A stretch of 64,000 nt of DNA from Sphingomonas sp. IW22 (GTDB lineage Bacteria > Pseudomonadota > Alphaproteobacteria > Sphingomonadales > Sphingomonadaceae). A model generated the notes under the pieces. The model ran no database searches. It was given only the letters and a program-made list of their open reading frames with translations, and was not told the origin of the DNA. The stretch covers positions 310,001-374,000 of the forward strand of contig NZ_JBGGWB010000002.1 in assembly GCF_041321155.1 (NCBI RefSeq), given 5' to 3'. The position numbers and the translations under genes are program-made. This document shows positions 7,555 through 16,851 of the stretch, piece after piece; position 1 is the first letter of the stretch, and each line of letters begins with the position of its first letter.

Positions 7555-9744
7555 TCAGGCGATTCGTTCGTCGGTTGAGGGCTCGGCCGCGCCGTTGCTG
7601 GCGCGGCGGTTGGTAAGGGGGGCGTCGGCGTCGGGCCGGTGGGGCGTGCGCTGCTGCCCACCCTGACCGTCGCCGCCCATGGTCTGCGCGCTCAGCCGCA
7701 GCCCGCGCGCTTCTGCCATGTCGGACAGGCGGGGCGCAGCTTCGCTCAGCAGTGCCTTGGCCTCTGGCGCTGCTGCATCGAGCGTGACGGCGATGCCCTG
7801 ATCGGTTTCGACCAGCCGTACCTCGACGTCGCCCAGCGCGTCGGGCGACAGCGCGATCCGCGTTTCAACCTTGCCGTTATCTTCGCCCATGACCGTTTCG
7901 ATGCGATCGATCATCGCTGTCAGCCATTCCTGACGACTGGTGTCGATGGGCGCCGACGTCAGCGTGGCGGTGGCATCGACCTGTGCCTGCGCGTCGACGG
8001 GCGCGGCATCGGGCATAGCCTGAACATTAGGCAATTCGACCGCAAAGGCCGTGTTCGGGCGCGCGCGAAGCAGGCGGTCGGTCCCGGCGACAATGGGCGC
8101 GGCCGCTGCTTCGTCCGCTACGGCGGTCCGCTGGAGCGCTGGGCGCACGGGCGCGTCGCTGCGCCTTGCTGGGGCGACTGCGGCGGAAGCGGCTTCGTCG
8201 GCCGCCATTGGCTGCTGCATGGCAACGCCCTGCGAAGCCTGAAACGATGTCGTGGCGGCTGGCGCAACCTCGAACCGGGGCCGTTCGACCACGGCGGCCG
8301 CAACCGCGACCGGTGCGGGCATGTCCAGCGGCGTCGCGGACGCTGATCCAGGCGGGGGTGACGGGGTAGCATGCTCGGCGACGGGCAGGGCAGCGGCCGC
8401 TGGAGGCGTCGGCTGACCCGATGCGGCGCTCTGGGCAGGCGCAGGTGCGGGCGCGTCCACCGGCGCTGCGATCACCCCCGTTCGAACGGGGAGAGGGGCC
8501 GCATTTTGCACCGTGTTCTGTGGCGTCGGGCTTGCGGTCGTGACCTCTGGCTGCGGATCGCTCTGCGGCATCAGCGCAAGCAAGCCGTTGCCGTCACCTT
8601 CGCTAATGCTGTCGCTTGCAGGATCGGCTTCCGCGTCGTCCCGTGGTGCCGCCAGGAGATTAATGACGGCGGCGCCTTCGCCGTCGCTGTGCTTTGCACG
8701 ACCGCCTTCCGCGTCTCGCTTCGGGGCGGCCACGCTCTTGCGGGCAACGACGCTGTCGCCTGTGGGGAGCTTCGGATCGGATGGATGCGCGCCCGCACGC
8801 GGCTTCGTTGCGCTTGGTTCTGGCAGTTTGGCGAAGCGCGACACGATTGGCGCGGCTGGCGGCGGGGGTGGCGTTGTCGGAGCGGCATCGTCCGGCAACA
8901 TCTTGCCGGTCATGGCATTGTCTTGCCGATCCTCGGCGATCGGTCTGGCCCCGGCCACCAGTGCGGCAGCAGTGACAGGCGCTGCTGACGTATCCTTTTC
9001 ATTGCCTGCTGCGGGCGCCTGGAGCGCCGCGGCGACCGGCGCGGGAGCGTTCGCGGGCTGAGGCAGCGTGGCTGCGCTACCGGTGTCGTCTAGAATGGCC
9101 GGGGCAGTGCCCAGTGCGCTTTCGCCAGCGGTTATTGTCGCAACAGGCCGGTCTGCGTTCACGAATCCTTTATCGGGGCCAAGGGTGGGCGTGTCGGTGC
9201 CAGAAATAACGGTCGGCGCGCTCATTGTCGAAGGGGGCAGCATGGCAAAGGTCGACGCTGTCTCGTCGGTCAGGCTGTGGCCAGCGGCGGGCTGGGCAGC
9301 CGCGTTTGCGCTATGGACGTCGTCGGAACGTACCGGCGGAAGGCCCGGGGTAAGGACCATCGGGCGCTCGCGCGGCGTAGCGATCAGCGCCGGCGCATCG
9401 GCACCCGAACGCGGTTCGGATGTGAACTTGCCCTCGGAACCGGACGGCGCAACCAACCGGTCGACGTTGAGAGGCGTCGTCGTGCCCGATCGGGGCAATG
9501 TGATCGCGGCACCGTCGGCGCTTAAGGACGCAATCGGCGCGGTGATGGCGGGCAGCGATGCATCGACGACGATAGGCTGTGCGAGCGTGCCACTCCCCGG
9601 AATAGCGGGAATAACCGGTGCCGCGATGCTTGCCGATCCGAGCAGTGCGGCAAAGGTCGACGGCGCGCGGCCGGGCCGTTCACCGGCGGTGGCGGGCTGG
9701 GTCGGTCCGTGCGAACCGGGCGAGAGGATCAGGTCGGGCAGCAT
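7555..9744 (-). CDS. fliK: Flagellar hook-length control protein FliK
   Basis: FliK measures hook length and triggers the FlhB specificity switch. The 729-residue product is long for the family because of a low-complexity Ala/Pro/Thr-rich ruler region (residues 1 to about 600). Homology to FliK is confined to a C-terminal domain around residues 610-700, with KVETRIALSPDALGDVEVRL and a terminal tail rich in Gly/Gln. I chose the ATG at 9744 (MLPDLILSPG). A TTG at 9756, immediately after the fliJ stop, would add four residues. A sigma-54-like element (9760-9774) ends just upstream. Position between fliJ and fliL supports the call. Confidence 0.88.
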   Translation of the reverse strand: MLPDLILSPGSHGPTQPATAGERPGRAPSTFAALLGSASIAAPVIPAIPGSGTLAQPIVVDASLPAITAPIASLSADGAAITLPRSGTTTPLNVDRLVAPSGSEGKFTSEPRSGADAPALIATPRERPMVLTPGLPPVRSDDVHSANAAAQPAAGHSLTDETASTFAMLPPSTMSAPTVISGTDTPTLGPDKGFVNADRPVATITAGESALGTAPAILDDTGSAATLPQPANAPAPVAAALQAPAAGNEKDTSAAPVTAAALVAGARPIAEDRQDNAMTGKMLPDDAAPTTPPPPPAAPIVSRFAKLPEPSATKPRAGAHPSDPKLPTGDSVVARKSVAAPKRDAEGGRAKHSDGEGAAVINLLAAPRDDAEADPASDSISEGDGNGLLALMPQSDPQPEVTTASPTPQNTVQNAAPLPVRTGVIAAPVDAPAPAPAQSAASGQPTPPAAAALPVAEHATPSPPPGSASATPLDMPAPVAVAAAVVERPRFEVAPAATTSFQASQGVAMQQPMAADEAASAAVAPARRSDAPVRPALQRTAVADEAAAAPIVAGTDRLLRARPNTAFAVELPNVQAMPDAAPVDAQAQVDATATLTSAPIDTSRQEWLTAMIDRIETVMGEDNGKVETRIALSPDALGDVEVRLVETDQGIAVTLDAAAPEAKALLSEAAPRLSDMAEARGLRLSAQTMGGDGQGGQQRTPHRPDADAPLTNRRASNGAAEPSTDERIA

Positions 9745-9756
9745 ATGCCCCGGCAA

Positions 9757-10188
9757 TCAGCAAGGATCGTGCCGATTTGGCGCACGGCCCGGCGGCAGGT
9801 CTTCCAACGCGCGGATCGCCTTGAGCGCGGCGGCGTGATCGGCGCGGGTGATCAGCTTTTCGACAGCGCTCTGGTCGCGCCGTGCCTCTCGCGTGGCGGC
9901 TTGGGCGCTTGCCAGCCCTTGATGGGCGGTGGCCACACGCGCTTCGGCGGCATCGGCGGAGGCATGCAGACGGTCACGATAATGCGCTGACGCGGCAAAG
10001 CTGAGCGCGTCGGCGGGTTTGCTCGACGGCGTGGGTGCGACCTCGGCGGCGAGGTGAGCGATGCGGTTCTTCAGCGCCAGTTCGCTGGCCACCCGGTCGG
10101 CGGCGCGTGCTTCCTCCGCACGGGTCAGGCCCAGTTGCAGCGTGCGGACGCGCAGGATCCGCTCCAGTTTTTTCGGGTCAGCCGGCAT
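9757..10188 (-). CDS. fliJ: Flagellar export protein FliJ
   Basis: FliJ is a small coiled-coil protein of the export ATPase complex that links FliI to FlhA and recycles chaperones. The 143-residue product is almost entirely alpha-helical with heptad-like Ala/Leu/Arg spacing, as expected. Sequence conservation is weak, so the call depends largely on size, coiled-coil character and position directly after fliI. The ATG at 10188 overlaps the fliI 3' end by 11 bp; a TTG two codons earlier is less likely. The last codons overlap a sigma-54-like element upstream of fliK. Confidence 0.8.
   Translation of the reverse strand: MPADPKKLERILRVRTLQLGLTRAEEARAADRVASELALKNRIAHLAAEVAPTPSSKPADALSFAASAHYRDRLHASADAAEARVATAHQGLASAQAATREARRDQSAVEKLITRADHAAALKAIRALEDLPPGRAPNRHDPC
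9760..9774 (-). promoter_or_regulatory. Sigma-54-like element at the fliJ/fliK junction
   Basis: On the minus strand CGGCACGATCCTTGC matches the -24/-12 consensus at all but the first base, with correct GG-N10-GC spacing. It lies in the last codons of fliJ and would start transcripts near 9748, about 4 nt before the fliK ATG at 9744. It could be an internal promoter for fliK onward, or a chance match imposed by coding sequence. A CGGCAA box (9751-9756) sits next to it. Confidence 0.4.
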
Positions 10189-11557
10189 CGCCAAACACGC
10201 CCGTAAGCTCGGCTACAGCATCGCCCAGCGACACGACCTCGTGCGAGTCCTGCCGGATATATTCGAGGACGGCGCCGTTGGCGGCGATGGCGGCGTCAAT
10301 CGCCGGATCGGCCCCGGCGCGGTAAGCGCCCATCAGCACCAGATCGCGATTTTCCTCATATGTCGCCAGATGACGGCGCAGCGTCCGCGCCGCCAGCACA
10401 TGGTCGCGCGGCGCGATGTCGGTCATCACGCGGCTGACCGACGGGCCGACATCGATGGCGGGATAGACGCCGCGTTCGGCCAGCGCGCGGCTGAGTACGA
10501 TATGTCCGTCCAGGATCGAGCGCGCCGAATCGACCACCGGGTCGTTCCCGTCATCGCCATCGGCCAGCACGGTATAGATGGCGGTGATCGACCCGCCGGA
10601 CGTGACGCAGGTGCCCGCGCGTTCGATCAGGCTGGGCAGCATCGCGATGGCCGACGGCGGATAGCCGCGCGCCGATGCCGGTTCGCCCAGCGCCAGCCCG
10701 ATCTCTCGTCCGGCATGGGCGACACGGGTCAGCGAATCCATGATCAGCAGCACGCGCTTGCCCTCGGCCCGGAACGCCTCCGCAATCGCGGTTGCGCGCA
10801 GCGCGCCGCGAATACGCAGCACCGGCGAATGATTGGCGGGCACGGCAACCACCACCGACCGCGCGCGTGCCTCCCCGAAAATCTTGGTTTCCAGGAAGTC
10901 GGCAACCTCCCGGCTGCGCTCTCCGATCAGGCCGACGACGACCACATCGGCCTGTGCCGCGCGCACGATCATGCCCAGTAGCACCGATTTGCCGACGCCC
11001 GATCCGGCCATGATGCCGACGCGCTGGCCCTGACCGATGGTCAGCAGGCCGTTGATCGCACGCACACCGACATCCAGCGGCTCCAGCACGCGACCACGAT
11101 CCAGCGGGTTCTGGATGTGCCCCGCCAGCGGCCAGCGACCGGCGCCCCGGATCGGGCCGCGCCCGTCAATGGGTTTGCCCGCGCCGTCGACCACGCGGCC
11201 CAGCAGCGCGGCGCCCACCTCTGCCTCACCCGGCGCGCCGATTGGGCGCACCGGCGCCTGTGGCAGCAGTGCGGCGGGGCCGCCCAGGTTCATCATCAGG
11301 GTGCGATTGCCGCGAAAGCCGATTACTTCCGCCTCGACACGCGCGGTGCCTTCGCCGATTTCGCACACCGTGCCGACGGGCAGCGACAGGCCCACCGCCT
11401 CCATCAGCAATCCGTCATAGGATGCGAGCCGCCCCGATACGCGCGGGCGCGGGGCAATGGCGGCGCTGCCGATGGCACCCAGATAATCGTCGGCGAAACG
11501 CGTCAGCATTTCGGCAACGGCACGCGATCGATTGCGGCCGTCAGTTGTTCGATCCAT
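10178..11557 (-). CDS. fliI: Flagellum-specific export ATPase FliI
   Basis: FliI is the F1-beta-like hexameric ATPase that energises flagellar protein export. The 459-residue protein has an N-terminal beta-barrel domain (PVGTVCEIGEGTARVEAEV), Walker A AGSGVGKS near residue 185, the conserved GLIGERSREV and Walker B LLIMDSLTR. Two starts are possible: ATG 11557, used here because GGAGG lies about 13 nt upstream, or ATG 11509 (MLTRFADDYL), which would overlap fliH by only 7 bp. Both leave the ATPase intact. Confidence 0.96.
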   Translation of the reverse strand: MDRTTDGRNRSRAVAEMLTRFADDYLGAIGSAAIAPRPRVSGRLASYDGLLMEAVGLSLPVGTVCEIGEGTARVEAEVIGFRGNRTLMMNLGGPAALLPQAPVRPIGAPGEAEVGAALLGRVVDGAGKPIDGRGPIRGAGRWPLAGHIQNPLDRGRVLEPLDVGVRAINGLLTIGQGQRVGIMAGSGVGKSVLLGMIVRAAQADVVVVGLIGERSREVADFLETKIFGEARARSVVVAVPANHSPVLRIRGALRATAIAEAFRAEGKRVLLIMDSLTRVAHAGREIGLALGEPASARGYPPSAIAMLPSLIERAGTCVTSGGSITAIYTVLADGDDGNDPVVDSARSILDGHIVLSRALAERGVYPAIDVGPSVSRVMTDIAPRDHVLAARTLRRHLATYEENRDLVLMGAYRAGADPAIDAAIAANGAVLEYIRQDSHEVVSLGDAVAELTGVFGDAG

Positions 11558-12267
11558 CGTTCGGGGCTGTCCTCCACGATGGTCGAGGCTGCTTCCAGGC
11601 TGAAGGCGCCGCGCGCCATGTCGGCGTCGGCAACGGCGAACACCGTGGCGGGCAACCGGCCATCGACCAGCGCCATGTCGGCGGGATTGAGCCGCAGGAT
11701 CGCCGATTCGGTCGAATCAGCCAGCAGTTCGACTGCGGCCTCGATCCGGGCGTTCAGATTGTCCGCACTCACGCCGGTTTCGCCGATCAACTGGCTGACC
11801 AGTGTCAGCACCGTCTGGCGCATCTGCGTGGCAAAGCGTTCGCGGTCCAGCCAAGTGACGCTGGATAGCGCCTGAGCCAGCCCGTCCAGCAGCGCGCGGT
11901 CGCGGTTCCGGTCTATAGCCGCCTCTTCCCGCGCTTCCCGCAGACCCTCGGCATAGCCCTCAGCGCGGGCGGTGGCGACGGCATCGACGCTGGCGGCGGC
12001 GGCGGAAAAGGGGTCCCAGCCCTCGGTCGGCTTGTTCTCGCGGTCGGCGGGGTGGAAGTGGCGCGGTTCGGGCGCGGCTTCCTCGGCGGGGGAGAGGTCC
12101 TGTTCGGGTTCGCGGTTGCCCGGCGGTGTCGGTGCAAATCCCGGCGGCGGCGAAAAGGCGCGGCGCAGCGCATCGCCGATATCGTCGTGCCGCCCGGCAA
12201 ACCCTGCGGCAAAGGCGACCGGCGCGCTGGTGGCGAAAGCGGCCTGTGGCGACCATGCCTCAGACAT
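11503..12267 (-). CDS. fliH: Flagellar assembly protein FliH
   Basis: FliH is the peripheral stalk-like regulator that binds FliI and tethers it to FliN. The 254-residue protein has a Pro-rich N-terminal half and a C-terminal FliH/NolV domain (about residues 100-250) with the small-residue helix EGYAEGLREAREEAA typical of FliH. The start was set by the ribosome site: GGGGAGG lies 6 nt before the ATG at 12267 but directly abuts the ATG at 12273. It overlaps fliG by 8 bp and fliI by up to 55 bp. Confidence 0.88.
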   Translation of the reverse strand: MSEAWSPQAAFATSAPVAFAAGFAGRHDDIGDALRRAFSPPPGFAPTPPGNREPEQDLSPAEEAAPEPRHFHPADRENKPTEGWDPFSAAAASVDAVATARAEGYAEGLREAREEAAIDRNRDRALLDGLAQALSSVTWLDRERFATQMRQTVLTLVSQLIGETGVSADNLNARIEAAVELLADSTESAILRLNPADMALVDGRLPATVFAVADADMARGAFSLEAASTIVEDSPERWIEQLTAAIDRVPLPKC

Positions 12268-13264
12268 AATCATCCTCCCCGCCGCCCATCATGATCGTGC
12301 CTTCCTTGGCCAGCGAACGGGCGGTCGCGATAACCGCCTTTTGCGCGTCCAGCACTTCGCTCAGCCGCATCGGGCCGCGCTCTTCCATTTCGTCGCGGAT
12401 ACCGTCCGCGGCGCGCGCCGACATGCAGCCCAGGAAGCGGTTGCGTCCCGCTTCGTCGATGCCCTTCAGCGCGCGCACCAGCAGGTCGGTGTCGACGTTG
12501 CGGATCAGCACGCCCAGGTTCTTGTCATCCATTTCGAGCAGATTGTCGAAAACGAACATCGCTTCTTCGATCTGGCGGGCGACATCGCGGTCAAGCTTGG
12601 CCAGTTTGGGCATGACCCGTGCTTCGGTCGCCTTGCGGGCACTCGACAGAATCTTGGCGGCGTCCTTGGTCCCGCCCATTTGCAGGCCGGTGCCCGATTG
12701 CGGCTGGCCGATACGCGCCGACAGGGCCGCGCGCAGCGTGTCGATCGCCTCGGGCGTGACGGGCCCAAGTCGCGCGACGCGGTGCAGGATCTGTGGCTGC
12801 AGGTGTTCGGGCAGGATTTCCAGCACCTGTCCTGCGACCGCCGGGTCCAGATTGGCGATCAGAACGGCAGCGATCTGAGGATGTTCGGTTTCGATCAGGC
12901 TGGCGATTTCGCCGGGGTCCATCCAGTCGAGCAGGTCGATCGCACAGGCCGCTTCGGGCGGCGTGATCTGCGCCAGCACGCTGTCGGCCTTTTCGGGGCC
13001 GAGCGCCTTGTTCATCATGCCGGCGATCTTGGGGCGCGGGTCGAAGCCGATGGCGGTCCGGTCACGCGCATGGGCAATGAAATCGTCGAGGACCGACTCC
13101 ACTTCTTCCTCGCTGACATCGGCCACGGTGAACATGGCTTTGCCCAGCTGGCGGACTTCCTCCGGCTCCAGCTTTTGCAGGATGGCGGCGGCTTCCTCTT
13201 CGCCGACCAGCATCATCAACACTGCGGCGCGTTCGACGCCGGAAAACTGGCGCAGGGGTTCCAT
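12260..13264 (-). CDS. fliG: Flagellar motor switch protein FliG
   Basis: FliG is the C-ring protein that contacts both FliF and the MotA stator and transmits torque. The 334-residue protein has all three domains: the N-terminal FliF-binding part (SGVERAAVLMMLVGEEEAAA), the middle domain with the EHPQ motif near residue 127, and a C-terminal charged torque helix region (about residues 270-310, ending EERGPMRLSEV). The ATG at 13264 shares one base with the fliF stop (TGATG). It is intact and of standard length. Confidence 0.97.
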   Translation of the reverse strand: MEPLRQFSGVERAAVLMMLVGEEEAAAILQKLEPEEVRQLGKAMFTVADVSEEEVESVLDDFIAHARDRTAIGFDPRPKIAGMMNKALGPEKADSVLAQITPPEAACAIDLLDWMDPGEIASLIETEHPQIAAVLIANLDPAVAGQVLEILPEHLQPQILHRVARLGPVTPEAIDTLRAALSARIGQPQSGTGLQMGGTKDAAKILSSARKATEARVMPKLAKLDRDVARQIEEAMFVFDNLLEMDDKNLGVLIRNVDTDLLVRALKGIDEAGRNRFLGCMSARAADGIRDEMEERGPMRLSEVLDAQKAVIATARSLAKEGTIMMGGGEDDYV

Positions 13265-14961
13265 CACTGTTCGTCACCCCGGATCATGTCACGCACCGCC
13301 AGCGCGGCGCGCGTCGGATTGTCGCGCGTGAAGCCGCGGACCAGCCCCACGCGTTCGTCATAGCTGCGCGCCGACTGCAGCATTTCGATGCTGACCAGTT
13401 CGGCATTGGCGCTGGGCACAGGGGCGGCGACTGGCGTTCCGTCCGGCCCCTCGACCATGGCGGTTGCCGCGCCTGTGGCATCGACGGCGGTCGCGCCGTC
13501 GGCACCGGGCAGCGCCAGCGCGGCTTCGGGCTTGGCGTCGCCGCCCTTTTTCGACAGCGAGCGCACGATGGGGCGGATGCCGACGAACAGGACCAGGAGC
13601 GCGATCATCAACGCCGTGCCATTGCGGGCGGCGACGGGAAACCATTCGGCGTCGTACCAGGCGCGGGCGTCGGCATCGGTCACTTCGGCGGAGAAGGGTC
13701 GGCTGATGACCGTCACCTGATCCTGCCGCGCCGCGCTATAGCCGACGGCGGCGCGGACCAGTTCGGTCACCTGGCGAAGCTCGGCCGCGGTGCGCGGCTT
13801 GGCACCCGCGGGCTCACGCAGCAGCACCGCAACCGACAGGCGGCGGATATTGCCGGGTGCCTGACGCGTCACCGACACCTGCTTGCCCAGGTCGTAAGTG
13901 CGGGCATATTCCTCGCTAGCCTTGCCGCCGGCGCCCATCACGCCCGCGCCCGGCTGGGTTGCGGGGTCGTTGGGATTGGTCAGCGTGGCGGTGGCGGGCG
14001 GCGTGTTGGACAGCGCGCCGGGAATGCCGCCGGGCGCACCGGCGGCTGCCTGTGGACTCTGCCACTGGCCCTGTTCGGCGCGCACCACGCCCGATTTGTC
14101 AAAGGTTTCGCGCGTCGCCTGATTTTCGTCCAGATCGACATCGGCTTGCACCTCGGCCGAGAAATTGCCCGCGCCGACCAGCGGCGTCAGCAACTTGGAC
14201 AGCTGAAGCCGGAACTTGTCCTCGACCCGCCGCTGATAGTCGATGCGTGCGTCGCCCGCGCTGGCGCCGGCTTGGCTGTCCTTGGAAGACAACAGCGCGC
14301 CCATCTGATCGACGATGGTCACGTCGTCGGACTTCATCCCCGGCACCGACCCGGCAACCAGATTGACGATCGAGCGCACCTGGCTGTCCGACAATGTGCG
14401 TCCTGGCTCCAGCCGGACGATGACCGATGCGGAGGGGCGGGCATTGTCGCGCACGAACACCGACGCTTCTGGCGTGGCCAAGTGGACGCGCGCATCGATG
14501 ACGGCGTCGATCTCGGCAATCGAACGGGCCAGTTCGGTTTCGCGCGCCTGTTTCAGTCGCTCACCCTCGACCGCACGGCTGACGCCCATCGGCAGTTCGT
14601 CGAGAATGGCATAGCCGCCGGGCGCCGCTTTCGGCAGGTCCTGGCTGGCCAGCAGCATCCGGGCGCGGTGATAATCGTCGTCGGCGACGGTGATCGCGCC
14701 CGATTGGTCGATATGTGACGGGATATTGGCGGCCGACAGCGCGTCGCTGACCGCGGCCTTGTCGGCGTCGCCCAGATTTGGGAACAGCACCCGCTGCGGC
14801 GGCTGGGCGATCATCACCCAGGCCAGCGCGGCGGCGGCGATCAGGCTGACGATCATCACCAGCGGCAAGGCGCGCTTCACCGCCGGTTGCTGGAGCAGCC
14901 CCTGCGCCTGTTTCAGCGGCTGGGCGATGGCGGGCGGCAGGGTTGCAAGTGCGTTGGACAT
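13264..14961 (-). CDS. fliF: Flagellar MS-ring protein FliF
   Basis: FliF forms the MS ring in the inner membrane, the base on which the rotor and export gate are built. The 565-residue protein has an N-terminal membrane helix (about residues 32-51), ring-building domains starting at LFPNLGDADKAAV, a second membrane helix near residue 460 (ALMIALLVLFVG) and a C-terminal FliG-binding tail (SYDERVGLVRGFTRDNPTRA). It starts 6 bp after the fliE stop and overlaps fliG by one base. Confidence 0.96.
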   Translation of the reverse strand: MSNALATLPPAIAQPLKQAQGLLQQPAVKRALPLVMIVSLIAAAALAWVMIAQPPQRVLFPNLGDADKAAVSDALSAANIPSHIDQSGAITVADDDYHRARMLLASQDLPKAAPGGYAILDELPMGVSRAVEGERLKQARETELARSIAEIDAVIDARVHLATPEASVFVRDNARPSASVIVRLEPGRTLSDSQVRSIVNLVAGSVPGMKSDDVTIVDQMGALLSSKDSQAGASAGDARIDYQRRVEDKFRLQLSKLLTPLVGAGNFSAEVQADVDLDENQATRETFDKSGVVRAEQGQWQSPQAAAGAPGGIPGALSNTPPATATLTNPNDPATQPGAGVMGAGGKASEEYARTYDLGKQVSVTRQAPGNIRRLSVAVLLREPAGAKPRTAAELRQVTELVRAAVGYSAARQDQVTVISRPFSAEVTDADARAWYDAEWFPVAARNGTALMIALLVLFVGIRPIVRSLSKKGGDAKPEAALALPGADGATAVDATGAATAMVEGPDGTPVAAPVPSANAELVSIEMLQSARSYDERVGLVRGFTRDNPTRAALAVRDMIRGDEQ

Positions 14962-14967
14962 GGCGCG

Positions 14968-15339
14968 TTACACCGGCATGCTCATGATGTCCTTGTAAGC
15001 GGACAGCAATTTGTTGCGGACTTGCAGCGTGGCCTCGAACCCGACGGACGCCTGCTGGCGGGCGAGCATCACCTTGGCGATGTCGATCGTTTCGCCGCGT
15101 TCATAGGCGGCGGACAGGTTGCTGGCCTGATGCTGGGCGCGATTTACCTGCCCCAGCGCGCCTTCCAGCGTGTCGGAAAAGCTGCTGATCGCGGGCGGTG
15201 CGGCCGTGGGCGCGGCGGCGGGTGCCGCAACCTCCTGATTGGCGCGCGACAGTGCCTGGTTTTTCTCAAGGATCTGTTGGCGCATGGCCATGATCCGGTC
15301 GACGCTCATCGCGCCGCCGCCGATGCCGTTTACGCTCAT
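14968..15339 (-). CDS. fliE: Flagellar hook-basal body complex protein FliE
   Basis: FliE is the junction protein between the MS ring and the rod and is the first exported subunit. The 123-residue product has an Ala/Pro-rich linker (about residues 38-50) and the conserved C-terminal helix with ARQQASVGFEATLQVRNKLL, then SAYKDIMSMPV, which closely matches the family. The ATG overlaps the stop of the upstream sigma-54 activator gene (ATGA), so the two are probably translationally coupled. Confidence 0.94.
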   Translation of the reverse strand: MSVNGIGGGAMSVDRIMAMRQQILEKNQALSRANQEVAAPAAAPTAAPPAISSFSDTLEGALGQVNRAQHQASNLSAAYERGETIDIAKVMLARQQASVGFEATLQVRNKLLSAYKDIMSMPV

Positions 15340-16592
15340 GCCGAAGCCCTCTGATCGGAGATCGTCTCACCCTGTTCGCGCAGTCGCGCCAGGCGATAGC
15401 GCAGGGTGCGTTCGGAAATGCCCAGCCGCCGCGCGGTTTCGACCCGGCTGCCGTTGCACGCGGCCAGCGTTTCGCGGATCGCCTGAAATTCGTGCATCTG
15501 GACGATGTTGGACAGGCGCCCGCCAGCATCTTCATTGGCCACCGCGCGCGGGGCGCTGGGGCGGTCGAAAATGATGTCGGACCCTTCAATCCGCTCGCCG
15601 GTCGACAGCAGCAGCGCGCGCTGGATCACATTTTCCAGTTCACGCACATTGCCCGGCCAGTCATGCGCCTCAAGCTGGTCCAGCGCCTCACGCGACAGCC
15701 AGGGAAGCTGGGCACGGCCGCCGGCATGACGCGCGATCATCGCGGTCGCCAGCGCCGGCAGATCGGCCTTGCGCTCCGCCAGTGCGCGCGTCGTCAGCGG
15801 GAAAACCGACAGGCGATAGTAGAGGTCGGCACGGAACCGGCCCGCCGCCACTTCGTCCTGAAGGTCGCGATTGGCGCAGGCGATGATTCGCACGTCGATC
15901 TTTTCCGGCTCGGTCGCGCCGATCGGCACGACTTCGCGTTCCTGAAGCGCGCGGAGCAGCTTGGCCTGAAGCGCCAGCGGCATTTCGGCGATTTCGTCGA
16001 GCAGCAATGTGCCGCCATTCGCCGCACGGAAAAAACCCTGGCCGCCCGACGATGCGCCGGTGAACGAACCCTTGGTATGGCCGAACAGCATCGCTTCCAG
16101 CATGGTTTCGGGAAGCGCGGCGCAGTTGATCGCGACAAAGGGGCCGTCACGCCGGTCGGACGCGCGGTGGATGGCGCGCGCCATCACTTCCTTGCCCGTG
16201 CCGGTCGGGCCGTTGATCAGCACGGTGATGTCGGACCGGCCGATTCGCTCGGCAAGCGCCAGCAGCGCCAGGCTCTCGGGATCGGCGGCGACCACCGCAT
16301 CGCTATCGCGCAGCATCGCGCTGGCGAAACCTGCGCCGATCGCGGGATCGGCATCGTCGAAACCGACCATCGCGGGGGCACCGTCGATGAACGGGCGGGC
16401 GATCTGCCGCCCCTTGGCAACGACCATCGTCCGGGCCGGCGCCGGCGTTGCTTCGCCTGCGGTCACCAGCAACCGGTCGCCCGGACGCGGCGTGGCGTCG
16501 GTGGCGGCGATTTCCAGCCCCTGCGACCGCAGCACGGACAGCAGGAGATAGTGATCGCGCTGCACTGCAGGCGACGGGATGATCGTCGTCAT
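15336..16592 (-). CDS. FlbD/FleR-like sigma-54 activator without a receiver domain
   Basis: A bacterial enhancer-binding protein that should bind DNA upstream of sigma-54 promoters and use ATP to open them. The 418 residues show a divergent N-terminal part (1 to about 115) that I cannot recognise as a phospho-receiver. An AAA+ domain follows, with Walker A GPTGTGKE near residue 126, a GSFTGA loop near 177 (usual form GAFTGA) and Walker [10 protein letters not shown]. It ends in a C-terminal HTH ([20 protein letters not shown]). The start at ATG 16592 has AAGGGGGAA 7-8 nt upstream; a GTG at 16640 is less likely. It heads the 18-gene flagellar run and is divergent from fliC, so it is very probably the flagellar master or class II activator. 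Confidence 0.88.
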   Translation of the reverse strand: MTTIIPSPAVQRDHYLLLSVLRSQGLEIAATDATPRPGDRLLVTAGEATPAPARTMVVAKGRQIARPFIDGAPAMVGFDDADPAIGAGFASAMLRDSDAVVAADPESLALLALAERIGRSDITVLINGPTGTGKEVMARAIHRASDRRDGPFVAINCAALPETMLEAMLFGHTKGSFTGASSGGQGFFRAANGGTLLLDEIAEMPLALQAKLLRALQEREVVPIGATEPEKIDVRIIACANRDLQDEVAAGRFRADLYYRLSVFPLTTRALAERKADLPALATAMIARHAGGRAQLPWLSREALDQLEAHDWPGNVRELENVIQRALLLSTGERIEGSDIIFDRPSAPRAVANEDAGGRLSNIVQMHEFQAIRETLAACNGSRVETARRLGISERTLRYRLARLREQGETISDQRASA

Positions 16593-16649
16593 TTTTCTGT
16601 TCCCCCTTGAGTCGGGGATACCCGTCCTATTGTTAATCACGGGTAAAAC

Positions 16650-16665
16650 TTGCCGTTACCGGCAA
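16650..16665. promoter_or_regulatory. TTGCCG-N4-CGGCAA inverted repeat between flbD-like gene and fliC
   Basis: A perfect 6-bp inverted repeat with a 4-bp spacer lies 58 bp upstream of the activator ATG and 187 bp upstream of the fliC ATG. The same half-site is clustered at the flgB/motA2 and flgA promoters in this window. A regulator binding site is inferred; FlbD-like protein is the natural candidate, which would make this an autoregulatory and fliC-regulating site. Confidence 0.5.
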
Positions 16666-16851
16666 TGTTTTTCCGCTCCTGTATTCCGGGCGCGCGCGGG
16701 ATTTATAAATAACCCCCGCGCGAGACCGGATTCCCGCCCAATCTTTTTCCTAAAGCCCCGGCTTTCCCGGTCGTTCTCCTGTTTGGCTGCTCGAAACCCA
16801 GGATCATCAATGGGGGGATGGACGGGCGGTTCGGGTGAATGGAGATCGACT

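Noticed and set aside
16593..16851. Sigma-54 or sigma-28 promoter for fliC
   Set aside because: Candidate matches (for example around TAAAG at 16751) lack correct partner elements or spacing. The region contains an AAAGCC/GGCTTT stem at 16752-16765, but I cannot assign a promoter.
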